This document shows positions 1 through 9,708 of a stretch of DNA of 64,000 bases, in pieces. Both the position numbers and the translations under genes were made by a program. The stretch is from contig NZ_JAVAMP010000018.1 of assembly GCF_030730905.1 (NCBI RefSeq), positions 1 to 64,000 on the forward strand, given 5' to 3'. This DNA is from Chengkuizengella axinellae (GTDB lineage: Bacteria > Bacillota > Bacilli > Paenibacillales > KCTC-33759). Position 1 is the first letter of the stretch. Every line of letters starts with the position of its first letter. The notes beneath the pieces were generated by a model that did no database searches, was not told where the DNA came from, and was given only the letters and a program-made list of their open reading frames with translations.

Positions 1-71
1 CTCCTTTTCTCTATCTCACTTTCATCGTATTTTTAAAACAATAATAAAAGAGAACGTGCCAATATAAAAAC

Positions 72-97
72 ATCTCAACAATGATCATTGTTGAGAT
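72..97 (-). terminator. Rho-independent terminator-like perfect palindrome
   Basis: A perfect 26-base inverted repeat. Read on the minus strand it is followed by GTTTTTATA, so it probably ends transcription of the two minus-strand genes above it. On the plus strand it is followed by an A run, not a T run. Confidence 0.6.
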
Positions 98-164
98 TAA
101 AAAAAGCTACTTATTTAGTTTAAATTTTAAGCTAATATTAAGAAAGTTGATCAATATTAATTTA

Positions 165-311
165 TCAGTGTAAAATCCCAAAAGGTTTAGAAAACTCTAC
201 CCACAACTTCCATCTATTTTCGCCATTTAATGGTAATGGATTCCCTCCATATTTTTGTACCAAATTATTTATTACAACATTACGTCTAAAGTCTTTGAAG
301 CCTTTTTGCAT
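165..311 (-). CDS. Small hypothetical protein, 48 aa
   Basis: A short ATG-to-TGA frame encodes 48 residues, beginning MQKGFKDFRRN and ending KPFGILH. It has a fair ribosome-binding site (GGAGAG, about six bases before the ATG). It lies 57 bases downstream of the membrane-protein gene on the same strand and upstream of the palindromic terminator, so the two genes may form one transcription unit. The product is basic and soluble, with no membrane segment and no motif I recognise. It could instead be a remnant of a longer gene. The evidence for translation is only the start signal and position. Confidence 0.4.
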   Translation of the reverse strand: MQKGFKDFRRNVVINNLVQKYGGNPLPLNGENRWKLWVEFSKPFGILH

Positions 312-368
312 ATGTACTCTCTCCGGAAATCATTAAACTATTTCAAATGAATTCAACGGTGATTATCG

Positions 369-1121
369 CTAAGATCTTACAACATCACAAGATATTTGTA
401 AAGGCACGTCTTTGAACATGAGGAAAACAATACAAATATAAACGCACTCATCATTTGCTATTGCTGTAAATGCATTTCCATTAATATCTGTTACATCTAC
501 TTCTATCTCATTATTTGGATATACATGGTTGTATGTTGGCAAAGAAGGTAATAAGGTTTTAGCTATTGATAAATCCGATGAATAGTAAGGTACATTCTCA
601 TCATTTAATTCTTTTTCTGAAACATTTTTTATTATAGATTCTATTTTGTAATCCATATTTCTGCTACTGAATACAGGAATTGAAAATTTTTGTTCATTTT
701 CATTTTTTTGTATATTTGTATTTGGTATATGTGAATTTAAGTTTTTGTTATTTTCATCATATTTTTCTTTTAGTAATTTCTTAATTGTTATTTCTGTTCT
801 GATCCCTTCGAGGTTTTGTTGGTAATAAATCAAATAAGCAACCATAACAGAAGCTAATACACCAGAAATACTCACTATTTCCCCTACATTTAAATTAGTG
901 TACTTGTCTACAAATTCTAAAAGTTCTGGTGATAGAATTAAAACTATAATAATTAGGAAGAAAAAGTAAGTACTTATTAAATGAGTTCTATTGAATACGA
1001 TTTGTTTTTTTGTTTCTTTTTCTGATACTGTTTTATTAAACGCGTCATAATTATATACTCTAAATTGCCTAAAAATAAAAAAATAAATAAATACAACTAT
1101 TCCTAATATTATTTTTATCAT
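369..1121 (-). CDS. Hypothetical membrane protein, 250 aa
   Basis: The product has three hydrophobic segments in its first 100 residues (about 1-17, 47-68 and 82-100). A hydrophilic, Asn- and Lys-rich region of about 150 residues follows, probably cytoplasmic or surface-exposed depending on topology. The C-terminal part is predicted mainly beta (repeated V/I-x-V patterns such as NEIEVDVTDINGNAFTAIA) and ends in a hydrophobic stretch with two cysteines. I recognise no family. An ATG opens the frame, but no strong Shine-Dalgarno precedes it. The gene stands alone except for the 48-aa ORF downstream. Confidence 0.6.
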   Translation of the reverse strand: MIKIILGIVVFIYFFIFRQFRVYNYDAFNKTVSEKETKKQIVFNRTHLISTYFFFLIIIVLILSPELLEFVDKYTNLNVGEIVSISGVLASVMVAYLIYYQQNLEGIRTEITIKKLLKEKYDENNKNLNSHIPNTNIQKNENEQKFSIPVFSSRNMDYKIESIIKNVSEKELNDENVPYYSSDLSIAKTLLPSLPTYNHVYPNNEIEVDVTDINGNAFTAIANDECVYICIVFLMFKDVPLQISCDVVRS

Positions 1122-1678
1122 TAAAACCTACCGTCCCTTATAAGAATTTAAAAGTCAATATAATACGTACTATTAATCTATCATTTCTTATAATTATAAA
1201 CAATAAAAAAATACTATATGGAGTGTCACTTCATATAAAAATCTATTTTAGTGTTGATCTAGCATTTGATTGTAGTCAAAAATGAAAGGAAACTCGAAAC
1301 GAACTACTATAAATATAATTGCAAATACTATAAAATGATTGAAATTAGTTTGAGCATTCAAATCACCTGTTGTTAATTTATTCTTAAAGATAGACGCCAA
1401 TATATTTAGATTTTTTTCCTATTTTAACACGCATTCTAATATTTAACTATTCTTCCACCCTCAGATTTAAATTGTATCACTTACAATCTCTTATTTTAAA
1501 TTCAAACCACATTCTACGGCAAAGAGAAGAATCCATTTTGTAAGAAAGATTGGTCAAAATGGATTCTAAATTTGTGGTATAGTGCTGAAAAAAACAAAAG
1601 CTGAGTTTAAAATAAAATTACCTTTTGTTATTGAATTATTAGATATTGTTGTTAGTTATTCTAGTTATCTCAATATTA
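1122..1678. other. Gene-poor gap of 557 bases
   Basis: This gap holds an imperfect inverted repeat at 1215-1237 (TATATG...CATATA) just upstream of the membrane-protein gene, and a terminator at 1528-1567. A minus-strand frame at 1248-1400 could encode about 50 residues with one hydrophobic segment (HFIVFAIIFIVVRFEFPF). It opens with TTG and has no convincing ribosome-binding site. It becomes a longer frame starting at an ATG near 1428 if one base is changed in an A7 run, so it may be a frameshifted small membrane-protein gene. Nothing else is supportable. Confidence 0.35.
1528..1567 (-). terminator. Terminator hairpin downstream of the MDR oxidoreductase gene
   Basis: A 13-bp perfect stem (AGAATCCATTTTG and its complement) with a 14-base loop. 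On the minus strand it is followed by the pyrimidine-rich TCTCTTT. It lies about 110 bases past the stop of the oxidoreductase gene. Confidence 0.55.
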
Positions 1679-2632
1679 TTATACAGTTATTACTACATTT
1701 CCCTTTTTATGTCCTTTGTCTACATATTTATGAGCTTCAACTATCTCTTCTAATGGATAATCCCTGTCTATAATCGCCTTTACATGTTCTGCTTCAATTA
1801 GCTCGTTGAGTTTAACAAGATAAGAAGGATGTATCTTTAGAAGCCTATCATCTACTGACACGTATTTCCCATTCTGTCTGAGTGCTTTTTTGCATTGTAT
1901 TTTTAATTTTGAGCTTTTGTTTTCTCCAACAGCATCAAGGATAAAGTCATAACGTTCTAATTGGTTTATCGATTCCTCTTTAGTGTAATCTATCACTTTA
2001 TCAGCGCCTAGAGATTTCGCTAATTCGATATTTGATGAGCTGCATATTGCAGTGACTTCAGCACCAAAGTGCTTTGCGAGTTGTACAGCGTTAGTTCCTA
2101 TTGCACCCGATGCTCCATAAATAAGCACTTTTTGTCCATTTTGAGTATCTCTGTCTTTCATAAAATGCATGGTCAGAACTCCTCCATAAACTACTGCTGC
2201 AGCTTCTTTATGGCTTATATTGTTCGGTTTTAGCATCAGCTCCCCTTGGGCAGCTTCTTTCGCGGATACACATTTGTATTCAGCATATGTTCCACGGCTA
2301 TTTCCTGTAAAGCCGTATACTTGATCACCTTTTTTAAATTGCTTAATATCTTTGCCTACTGATTCAACGACTCCGGAGAATACCAGGCCGATAATAGGAT
2401 TTCTTGGTTTTGAAACACCTATAAACAATCTCATCATAAGTTCCATTATTTGCTTTTTAGGAAAACTAGGATTGCCAGGCATTTTAAACCCCCGGATTAC
2501 ACAATCACTTGCAGTTACAGCTGTTGCGTGTATTTTTATGAGTACTTCATTGTTTTTGGGAATGGGTTTTTCTACTTCGTTAAGTTTAAGAACTTCAGGT
2601 GGTCCATATTTTTGGCATATAATCGCTTTCAC
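1679..2632 (-). CDS. NAD(P)-dependent zinc-independent MDR oxidoreductase (quinone-reductase type)
   Basis: A 317-residue medium-chain dehydrogenase/reductase. It has the N-terminal GroES-like domain (MKAIICQKYGPPEVLKL, then PKNNEVLIKIHATAV) and a Rossmann NADP-binding motif (VLIYGASGAIGTNAVQLAKHF). The C-terminus HKYVDKGHKKGNVVITV is typical of the quinone-oxidoreductase/enoyl-reductase branch. The zinc ligands of alcohol dehydrogenases are absent. Length is normal for the family. The GTG start follows AAGGAGGAG at good spacing. It would reduce a quinone or an alpha,beta-unsaturated carbonyl using NADPH in the cytosol; the substrate is unknown. It is monocistronic. A closely similar paralogue lies at 49684-50676 and broken pieces of another at 22375-22503 and 23895-23975. 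Confidence 0.9.
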   Translation of the reverse strand: MKAIICQKYGPPEVLKLNEVEKPIPKNNEVLIKIHATAVTASDCVIRGFKMPGNPSFPKKQIMELMMRLFIGVSKPRNPIIGLVFSGVVESVGKDIKQFKKGDQVYGFTGNSRGTYAEYKCVSAKEAAQGELMLKPNNISHKEAAAVVYGGVLTMHFMKDRDTQNGQKVLIYGASGAIGTNAVQLAKHFGAEVTAICSSSNIELAKSLGADKVIDYTKEESINQLERYDFILDAVGENKSSKLKIQCKKALRQNGKYVSVDDRLLKIHPSYLVKLNELIEAEHVKAIIDRDYPLEEIVEAHKYVDKGHKKGNVVITV

Positions 2633-2994
2633 AATATCTCCTCCTTAAATTATTCATAACTATTCATCAATTACTTCGTACTCATCATTAGTTTTCATAT
2701 ATAAAATTACCCCTTCACGAATGACTACGAACTAGTCTCATTGTGTTTCCACTTCTATTTTCTCCAATTTTGTTGATTTCGATAAGCCTTGGACTCAGCA
2801 ATTTACAGCATGATTCATTTAAGACTATAACTATTTTAATTCTATCCTTTATAATCGCATAGACACTTTAGTGTTGTTCTAGAGTGTTATTTTTCCAATA
2901 TAGAAGTGTAAGGTGCTCATTTAACGATATACGAACTGGACTAAACTGAAGGAGATAATGAAACCTTGTTTTTTTACTGTATAATTATAAAAAC
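2633..2994. other. Promoter-containing gap upstream of the MDR gene
   Basis: No gene is visible. An inverted repeat GACTA-N5-TAGTC at 2723-2737, about 90 bases before the oxidoreductase start, could be an operator for a local repressor (MarR- or HxlR-type regulators often control this family). The part next to 2995 is AT-rich 3'-flank of the LuxR-type regulator gene and shows no clear terminator. Confidence 0.3.
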
Positions 2995-5643
2995 TTACAA
3001 TAAATCCATTTCATGTGCTTTGGCTACAGCCTCAGTACGCCTTTTAACTTGGAGTTTATCAAATATTCTTCGATTATGTCCTTTAACAGTGTCTAAGGCT
3101 ATAAAAAGTCTTTCACTAATATCTTTGTTTGAAAGCCCCTGTCCTATCAGCTTTAAAACTTCTATCTCACGTTGGCTCAAAGGTTCAAGGAGAAGCTGAG
3201 AGTAGATCTTATTCGCTTGTTCTTCGTAACTAACCTTCTCAAGCTTAAATGCATTTAACAAGAGCTCTGTATATTCTGGCATTATCTTTTTAGTATGTGC
3301 TTTGATCAATAACCTCTCCATGAGTTTTCCTTCATCAAGAAAAGTACGAATAAATCGACCTGATTTTGCCTCTAATAGATTGTCTGTTAGTAATTGTAAT
3401 GATTTATCTATTTCACCATTGATATAAAGAATAACTGTCTTTAAAATCTTAATATTTAACATTTTATCTTTTATTTCTTTATGATTTATCTCTTGATAGA
3501 AAGCATCTAACTCATTCAGAGCTTTATCTATGTAACCTTGCGAAAGATATACTCTAGCTCGGCTAATCGGGAGTTTGTGGGTATCAGCTAATTTTTCTGC
3601 TAATAGAAGGTTCCCCTGTTTTAATAACAATTGCACCTCTGTCTCGCTAACTTCTGAAATTCGACCTTCTAAATTATGCTGAATAACAACCTGTTTTATT
3701 TCGTTTAAGACCATTGATGAGCCGTCCATATCTCCTTTCGCAAGTAATGTTTGGACATAGATAAGATTACTCGTGATGATTTGATCAACATTTTCTATTT
3801 GTTTAGCTAGTTGTGTACTTTTCTCTATATGTTCAATGGCAGCATCTAAATCGTTCCATTCATAATAAATACGAGCTAAGCCTTTGTATGCATTATACGA
3901 GCATGATGATGGCGTATCATCTTTCATTTTTAGAGCTTGCTGGTATGTTTTGAAAGCTTGCTCAAGAAGATTTTCTTTTGCTAATGTGTTTCCAAGTCCT
4001 ATTACAGATAATATCTCAATGATTTTATTACCAGACGAATGGCTTATAGAAATTGCTTCTGTATAAGCTTGTTTTGCTTTTGAAAGTTTTCCCTGTCGCT
4101 CATAGGCTACACCTAGCTTACAGGTGGTAGCAGTTCGGACAGCCAAGTTGTTGGGACTTATATTCTCCAGTGCAATTAGAGATTCAGATATAATGATGTC
4201 TACTTTATTTTGCATCGTAGCAAGAAATGCTCGTATCGCAGCAATATGCCCAACAAGGTTCCGAGTTTTCATATTCATTTCAAATCCTTGCAAGGCCGCT
4301 TCAGCAGCTAGTAATTTAGGTTCAACCTCGTTAAGCTGACTAGACATCGAGAGTACTGAAGCATACATGACCCATAATGTAGGGTTTGCATCCATTGTAT
4401 CCGTTGTTAAAGATTTTAGCCATTTCATAACAGGAACGATTGCTCCACGAAAGTGAAGAGGAACCCCTTGCCCCAATAACAAACGCTCAGCTCGTTCTAC
4501 ATCACCAGCTGCTGCAGCATGTTGAAATGCTTCAATCTCATAGTTGTTTTTTTCATACCATACACTTGCGCGTATATGTAATTGTGCTATATCTACTTTT
4601 TTATTCCCTGCTGTATGATCAAGATCTTGCAACAACTTTTGTTTTAACAATTCTGCAAAAAGATGATGGTACCGATACCAGCGACGCTCATTATCCAATG
4701 GAATAATAAACAAGTTCGATTTTTCTAGAAACTCAAGTGTTTCCTGTCCTGTAAGAGGATCGTTTTCCATAACAGCATCACACAAAGAGCCACATAAACG
4801 ATCTAAGATCGATGTTTTAAATAAAAAATCCTTGACATACACTGACTGTTGTTTAAGAACTTCTTCAATTAAATAGTCCATAATGAAAGAGTGATTACCT
4901 GTAAACGTTTTGATAAAACTCGAGGGGTCATCATGTCCGCATATTGAAATCCCAGCTAATTGAAGACCCGTAATCCATCCCTCCGTTTTAGTTACTAAGG
5001 CAACGATATCTTTATTTGAAAGTTTCAAATTCATAACTTGATTAAGGAAGTTGGTCGCTTCAGAACTGTTAAAACGCAAGTCTGAGTTCCTTATTTCTGT
5101 CAACTGATCTCGCGCACGTAAACGCGCCAAAGGAAACTCAGGATCCTCACGAGTAGTTATGACCAAATGCATCTGCGGAGGCATGTTTTCTAACAGGAAT
5201 GTCAGAGCATGGTTTATAGGTTGAGTATGAATTGCGTGATAGTCGTCAAGTACGAGAATAAAGTTATATTGAACTGAAGTGATTTCATTGAGAAGAGAAA
5301 TTAACATGACTTCCATTTTGGGTGGTTGGGGAGATTGGAGTAAACTCAAGATTTCCTTACCTAAATCTTCCTCCAAAGTCTGTAATGCTGCAATGATATA
5401 AGTGAGAAAAGAATTAGGGTTATTATCCCGCTCTTCTAATGAAAGCCATGCTGCAGAACAATTACAGTTTGCAATCCATTCACTTACTAACGTTGTTTTC
5501 CCAAAACCTGCATGAGCAGATATAAGAGTCAAATGTCGATGCATTCCATCGTTTAAATGCTGGATTAAACGGTTTCGGGCAACTACCTCTGGCCTAGCTT
5601 TTGGGATATTAAGTTTGGTAGATAAGATAGTCTTATTCATCAC
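2995..5643 (-). CDS. MalT-like LuxR-family ATP-dependent transcriptional regulator
   Basis: An 882-residue STAND-type regulator. Near residues 43-52 is a Walker A P-loop (AHAGFGKTTLV), followed by a Walker B-like FILVLDDYH around 130. A winged-helix/arm region comes next, then a long helical TPR-like sensor domain of about 400 residues. The C-terminus carries a LuxR/GerE helix-turn-helix (LSQREIEVLKLIGQGLSNKD, then a TVKGH recognition region). The MalT family oligomerises with ATP and an inducer bound by the TPR domain and activates transcription. The inducer and targets here cannot be read from sequence. GTG at 5643 and ATG at 5640 are both possible starts, and GGGAGA lies somewhat far upstream. 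It is monocistronic. Confidence 0.88.
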   Translation of the reverse strand: MMNKTILSTKLNIPKARPEVVARNRLIQHLNDGMHRHLTLISAHAGFGKTTLVSEWIANCNCSAAWLSLEERDNNPNSFLTYIIAALQTLEEDLGKEILSLLQSPQPPKMEVMLISLLNEITSVQYNFILVLDDYHAIHTQPINHALTFLLENMPPQMHLVITTREDPEFPLARLRARDQLTEIRNSDLRFNSSEATNFLNQVMNLKLSNKDIVALVTKTEGWITGLQLAGISICGHDDPSSFIKTFTGNHSFIMDYLIEEVLKQQSVYVKDFLFKTSILDRLCGSLCDAVMENDPLTGQETLEFLEKSNLFIIPLDNERRWYRYHHLFAELLKQKLLQDLDHTAGNKKVDIAQLHIRASVWYEKNNYEIEAFQHAAAAGDVERAERLLLGQGVPLHFRGAIVPVMKWLKSLTTDTMDANPTLWVMYASVLSMSSQLNEVEPKLLAAEAALQGFEMNMKTRNLVGHIAAIRAFLATMQNKVDIIISESLIALENISPNNLAVRTATTCKLGVAYERQGKLSKAKQAYTEAISISHSSGNKIIEILSVIGLGNTLAKENLLEQAFKTYQQALKMKDDTPSSCSYNAYKGLARIYYEWNDLDAAIEHIEKSTQLAKQIENVDQIITSNLIYVQTLLAKGDMDGSSMVLNEIKQVVIQHNLEGRISEVSETEVQLLLKQGNLLLAEKLADTHKLPISRARVYLSQGYIDKALNELDAFYQEINHKEIKDKMLNIKILKTVILYINGEIDKSLQLLTDNLLEAKSGRFIRTFLDEGKLMERLLIKAHTKKIMPEYTELLLNAFKLEKVSYEEQANKIYSQLLLEPLSQREIEVLKLIGQGLSNKDISERLFIALDTVKGHNRRIFDKLQVKRRTEAVAKAHEMDLL

Positions 5644-5978
5644 TGTTCATCACTGTCTCCCTTCAGTTATTACACTAGATACCACCTATGGAGGTTGGCT
5701 AAATCGTTTCTAAATCAATGTTAACTTTAGATTATTATAAAAACCATAAATTTACAATGTTGTTTTTACATCTTCAGATGTGTATAAGATAGTATTACAG
5801 CTTCCTTCACAATGACTTCCTATTTTAGCATCTATTCTTATTCTTTTTTACTCAACATTAAGTCCTGAAAAATTAATAAAGGCACTTTTCTAATTAGCGA
5901 AAAGCGCCAGATCGCATTATGATGACGGAGATTCAATTACCGAAATAGAGCAAAATATTGAAGTGTTTGTTTCCAGTT
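5644..5978. other. Intergenic region with 3' end of the Nudix transcript
   Basis: It contains no convincing gene. The hairpin at 5881-5908 is listed separately. The remainder is AT-rich and presumably holds the promoter of the LuxR-type regulator just above 5643. Confidence 0.4.
5881..5908 (-). terminator. Terminator hairpin after the Nudix gene
   Basis: GGCaCTTTTC pairs with GAAAAGcGCC apart from one A/C mismatch, with an 8-base loop. On the minus strand it is followed by TTTATTAATTTTTC, a plausible U-rich release tract for the Nudix transcript. Confidence 0.5.
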
Positions 5979-6467
5979 CTATTCTCTTAATAAGCCTTTT
6001 TCGTTTAAATAATATTGAACTCCTGCCTTATCTACCCAGCTTAACTTATCCTCTTTTAGAAGAGTAAATAACTATTCCAATGTAACCCATCTTATATTAT
6101 CTGTAAAATCCCCCTCCTCTAATAGCTCACCGCTTGCTGTACATTTAAAGTATACCCCTAAAGAATTAACTGGCCCTTCAATTGTCTGATAGACTGCATA
6201 TGGTTTCATACATTCAACGATAAAACCCTCAGCTGATTTCGTTTCAATTCTATTTATCGGATCAATTATCGAGTCTAATTCTAAACCTGTCTCTTCTTTA
6301 ATTTCTCTCTTTAAACCTTCAATAAGTAATTCGTATTTCTCTACCCGCCCACCTGGCAATTCAATGGGTGTTCTTTTCTCATCTAATCTTACTCGTCGTT
6401 GAACTAATATTTCTTCTCCCCGAGTTGTTTTTCTAATAATTAATGCCCTTACATTAAAATAAATCAT
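5979..6467 (-). pseudogene. Nudix hydrolase interrupted by an in-frame TAG
   Basis: The frame encodes a Nudix hydrolase with a recognisable Nudix box (GGRVEKYELLIEGLKREIKE, followed by ETG), so it would hydrolyse a nucleoside-diphosphate-linked substrate. The frame stops at a TAG at 6072-6074 directly after RWVTLE. The same frame then continues for 30 clearly coding residues (LFTLLKEDKLSWVDKAGVQY and on) to a second stop at 5979. Nudix proteins of this type usually continue through this C-terminal helix (WVTLEEL...), so a Glu codon has probably become amber. The box is intact, so the truncated form may still fold. The start is the ATG at 6467, after AAAGG at suitable spacing; an upstream TTG at 6485 is less likely. 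Confidence 0.65.
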
Positions 6468-6597
6468 ATGAAACAACCTTTCCAATTGATTAGTCAGTCT
6501 AGAAATAATCCATTACCAAGTATAAAAATATTAGGTTTTTTGAGTCCTGTTTATAATAGTTAGTTATCATTAATAAAATGACTAATATGAACAATCT

Positions 6598-7539
6598 TTA
6601 TTTACCCCACCTCAGTGCGATAGAACCCCACCCAAGTCCTGCTCCATAACCAACAAGAACGACCAAATCTCCATCTTTTATTTTCCCTTCTTTTACTTCT
6701 TCATGTAATCCTATTGATATTGTCGGAGCTGATGAATTTCCATAGTATTGAACCGTTTTTGTATGTACTTTTTCTAGAGGGAAACCGAGCGTTTCAGTTC
6801 CTTTTTCTATGATTCGAAGATTAGATTGATGTGGCACAATAAAGTCCACTTCGGATAAGGTCAGATTGGATACCTCTAATACTTTTTTTACAGCTTCAGG
6901 GAATTTATCTATTGCAAATTCGAAAACAGCTCTCCCATTCATAAAAATATTTTTGTTTTCATTGAGGTGCAAGTATTTTCCCCCACTTCCATCCATTTGC
7001 ATGTTGATACCTAAGATTCCTTTTTCTTTTGGAACTTTTCCTACAACAACCGCTGAGGCTCCATCTGCAAATATGAGTGCAGTTTTTTTGTCTGTTGGAT
7101 CAAGTAAAGAGGAACATTTATCAACGGCAACAACTAGTACGTTCTTATAAAGACCTGTTTGAACATATTGTGCGCCCGTTGCAAGAGCTGTAATAAAACT
7201 TGAACAACCAGAATGCAAGTCTAATCCAGCACATTCTGTTGCCCCAATCCTATCTTGGACAAGAGCTGCTGTAATATGGGTGTCATGTGTGTTTGTTCCG
7301 ATAATAACCATATCGATTTCGCTTGACTCAACACCAGCGTTTTCAATTGCCCTTCTTCCAGCTATCTCACTCATATCCGTAAGTGATGTTTCAGAAGATT
7401 CATATCTTCTTTCTAATATTCCAGTTTTCATTACAATCTCTTCTTCTGTAATACCAAATCGTTTTGCTATTTCTTCGTTCCCAATGACTTGTTTTGGAAT
7501 ATTCACTCCAATACCTAAAATACCAACATTATAATCCAT
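6598..7539 (-). CDS. 3-oxoacyl-ACP synthase III (KASIII/FabH-like)
   Basis: A 313-residue thiolase-fold condensing enzyme. The Cys-His-Asn catalytic triad of KASIII is visible: Cys112 in LHSGCSSF, His237 in VPHQSN and Asn268 in YYGNSSAP. It also has the C-terminal GYGAGLGWGSIALRW glycine-rich signature. KASIII enzymes condense an acyl-CoA starter with malonyl-ACP. The gene stands alone, not within a fab operon, so it is probably a secondary FabH such as B. subtilis YhfB or a ketosynthase for a special starter. The ATG follows AAGGG. The neighbours give no pathway clue. Confidence 0.88.
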   Translation of the reverse strand: MDYNVGILGIGVNIPKQVIGNEEIAKRFGITEEEIVMKTGILERRYESSETSLTDMSEIAGRRAIENAGVESSEIDMVIIGTNTHDTHITAALVQDRIGATECAGLDLHSGCSSFITALATGAQYVQTGLYKNVLVVAVDKCSSLLDPTDKKTALIFADGASAVVVGKVPKEKGILGINMQMDGSGGKYLHLNENKNIFMNGRAVFEFAIDKFPEAVKKVLEVSNLTLSEVDFIVPHQSNLRIIEKGTETLGFPLEKVHTKTVQYYGNSSAPTISIGLHEEVKEGKIKDGDLVVLVGYGAGLGWGSIALRWGK

Positions 7540-7842
7540 TTCCCTTATTCCCCCAATATATGTATTTATTCGACATTTTTATTTTATCATAGGAAATTGT
7601 GGTATTTGTAGAATAAATAGAGAGAATCTTACTAATTTTTTAGAATGGGTTCCTTATCCATTTTAAGTTTTAGAACAAAAACTCCTATCGTAGTCTCTAG
7701 AAGAGGTTTCTTAATCCTTCTTATGGGGTAGGTAGACTTTGTTGAAACTTAGAATTTGAATAATAAATTCTTAAGTTAAAAAATAGAAAGCCTAATTTCT
7801 CTTAAATAATGAGATATCAGACTTTCTATATTGAAGAAAGGC
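7540..7842. other. Gap between the SelO and KASIII-like genes
   Basis: Apart from the SelO terminator at 7783-7829, the 303 bases hold only AT-rich sequence that should include the promoter of the KASIII-like gene. No conserved coding frame was seen. Confidence 0.4.
7783..7829 (-). terminator. Terminator hairpin after selO
   Basis: ATAGAAAG at 7783-7790 pairs with CTTTCTAT at 7822-7829. An interrupted inner stem (CTaATtTCTC with GAGAtATcAG) extends it. It lies directly after the selO stop and is followed on the minus strand by TTTTTTAAC. Confidence 0.55.
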
Positions 7843-9312
7843 TCATGTACCGCAAAAGGTTCGGTAAGGCCGGGTTGATGGGTCAGGCAGTTTGCTGTAT
7901 TCAGCCTGCTCTGAGGAGTGCTCGTAGGGGTTTGACAGGACATGAAGAAGTTGCTCCATCACACTGATATCTCCTTGATTCTCTGCAGCTTCTAATGCAG
8001 CTTCTACTCGGTGATTACGAGGGATTATCGCAGGATTGCTGTTCTTCATCGATTGTTGTGTGGACTCTTTCACTTCTTGCTGCCTGCTTAGTCTCGCTTG
8101 CCACATCTTATGCCAATCAATAAATTCTGAGCTTTTAAATAGTTCCATATCCTTCAGGGTATTAAAGGTTAACGCTCTGAACGTATTGGTATAGTCCGCA
8201 CGATATTTTTGCATTAGATTTAGGAGATCATTTACAAGAGATTCATCTTGCATCTCTTCGTTAGAGATCCCAAGCTTTGCTCTCATTCCTCCTAACCAAT
8301 TTTTTTGATACAAATGATTATAATCTGAAAGTGCATCTTGAGCCAGATGAATAGCCTGTTCATGATTATCATGCAGAAGTGGCAAAAGAGATTCAGCAAA
8401 ACGAGCAAGATTCCAACCACCAATATACGGCTGATTACTGTAGGCATAGCGACCTTCCGTATCAATGGAACTGAATACTGTTGCCGGATCATAGTAATCC
8501 ATAAAGGCACAAGGGCCATAATCGATGGTTTCTCCGCTAATGGTCATGTTGTCAGTGTTCATTACTCCGTGGATAAAACCAACTAGTTGCCACTTTGCAA
8601 TTAGCGAAGCCTGACGTTTGATCACTTCCTTTAACAATGAGAGATATTTATTCTCTTCAGATTCAACGTTTGGAAAATGTCTTTGTATTGTATAATCAGC
8701 TAGTATCTTTAGATTCTCTTCTGTTCCCCATTGTGCAACGTATTGAAAGGTACCAACTCTTAGATGACTAGCAGCAGTTCGTGTCAAAATTGCACCTTGT
8801 AAGTTGATTTCTCTGATTACTGACTCACCGGTTGTCACCACAGCCAGACTACGGGTGGTAGGTATACCGAGCGCATGCATTGCTTCACTGATAATATATT
8901 CGCGCAGCATCGGACCAAGTGCTGCTCGACCATCTCCCCCACGGGAGTATGGAGTTCTACCTGAACCCTTAAGTTGAATATCTACTCGCTCACCTTGGGG
9001 GGTGATCTGTTCACCAAGCAGCATAGCTCTTCCGTCCCCTAACATGTTAAAATGTCCGAATTGATGTCCAGCATATGCTTGAGCTAGAGGCATAGCACCT
9101 TCTGGAATTTGGTTGCCAGCAAGTATTGCTATCCCCTCTTCGCTTTGTAGCTCCTGTATATTCAGTCCGAGATCTTGTGCCAGCGGCTTATTGAGTACGA
9201 TCATTTTTGGTGAATGTACTGGATTTGGGCTTAGGCTGGTATAAAATAATTTTGGCAGTTGAGCATATCCGTTATTAAAGTTCCATCCTGTTCCTGTTCT
9301 TTTTGTCATCAT
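7843..9312 (-). CDS. selO: SelO-family protein adenylyltransferase (YdiU/UPF0061)
   Basis: A 489-residue pseudokinase-fold protein with SelO signatures: [16 protein letters not shown] near residue 85, [19 protein letters not shown] near 115-133, and the GVMNTDNM segment around 250 followed by [10 protein letters not shown]. SelO proteins bind ATP inverted and transfer AMP to Ser, Thr or Tyr of target proteins, a redox-linked function. The C-terminus ends FCGT, keeping the near-terminal Cys found where eukaryotic SelO has selenocysteine. Length matches bacterial SelO. Two ATGs (9312, 9309) follow AAGGGGAT; the second has better spacing. It is monocistronic. Confidence 0.93.
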   Translation of the reverse strand: MMTKRTGTGWNFNNGYAQLPKLFYTSLSPNPVHSPKMIVLNKPLAQDLGLNIQELQSEEGIAILAGNQIPEGAMPLAQAYAGHQFGHFNMLGDGRAMLLGEQITPQGERVDIQLKGSGRTPYSRGGDGRAALGPMLREYIISEAMHALGIPTTRSLAVVTTGESVIREINLQGAILTRTAASHLRVGTFQYVAQWGTEENLKILADYTIQRHFPNVESEENKYLSLLKEVIKRQASLIAKWQLVGFIHGVMNTDNMTISGETIDYGPCAFMDYYDPATVFSSIDTEGRYAYSNQPYIGGWNLARFAESLLPLLHDNHEQAIHLAQDALSDYNHLYQKNWLGGMRAKLGISNEEMQDESLVNDLLNLMQKYRADYTNTFRALTFNTLKDMELFKSSEFIDWHKMWQARLSRQQEVKESTQQSMKNSNPAIIPRNHRVEAALEAAENQGDISVMEQLLHVLSNPYEHSSEQAEYSKLPDPSTRPYRTFCGT

Positions 9313-9708
9313 ATCCCCTTTTTCTTTTTCCTTTTTATGTATCCTAACATTTATTTTTCGAAAACCAAAGCCATACTATGTAATTTGTCATAAAAAATCT
9401 ATTTAGACTTTATAGGAATTTCCTGATTCATTTATTTTTTCACTAATCCCAACTTATCTGTTCTGATGTGGATATGTCAAATGCTACAAATTCCCCGTTT
9501 TCATAAAACCTATATCTGATGATAAAAGTTTCCAATTGAAATGTGTTAATGATAACTTCTAATTTCTAAAAGGCAATTCACATGGATAATAATCATTTGT
9601 ATCTCATTAATTAAAAAGAACCTCACTAGTCTACAAGATAGTGAAGGTTCTCTTAATATTATTAAATGTATTTTTTCAATATTCTACTTTAAGAAGTTCA
9701 TCAAAAAA
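9313..9708. other. Gap with a possible minus-strand coding remnant
   Basis: A minus-strand frame ending at 9442 reads about 40 coding-like residues (including RYRFYENGEFVAFDISTSE). It has no start codon with a ribosome-binding site and opens behind a stop, so it may be the tail of a lost gene. A terminator for the following VOC gene lies at 9617-9651. Nothing else is supportable. Confidence 0.3.
9617..9651 (-). terminator. Terminator hairpin after the VOC gene
   Basis: AGAACC-T-CACTA pairs with TAGTG-AA-GGTTCT, leaving a 10-base loop and one bulged base. On the minus strand it is followed by TTTTTAATTAA. Confidence 0.7.

Noticed and set aside
2868-2895. TTTAGTGTTG(A/T)TCTAG string similar to one near 1246
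   Set aside because: One mismatch in 16 bases, different contexts and no symmetry; too weak to call a repeat family or regulatory motif.
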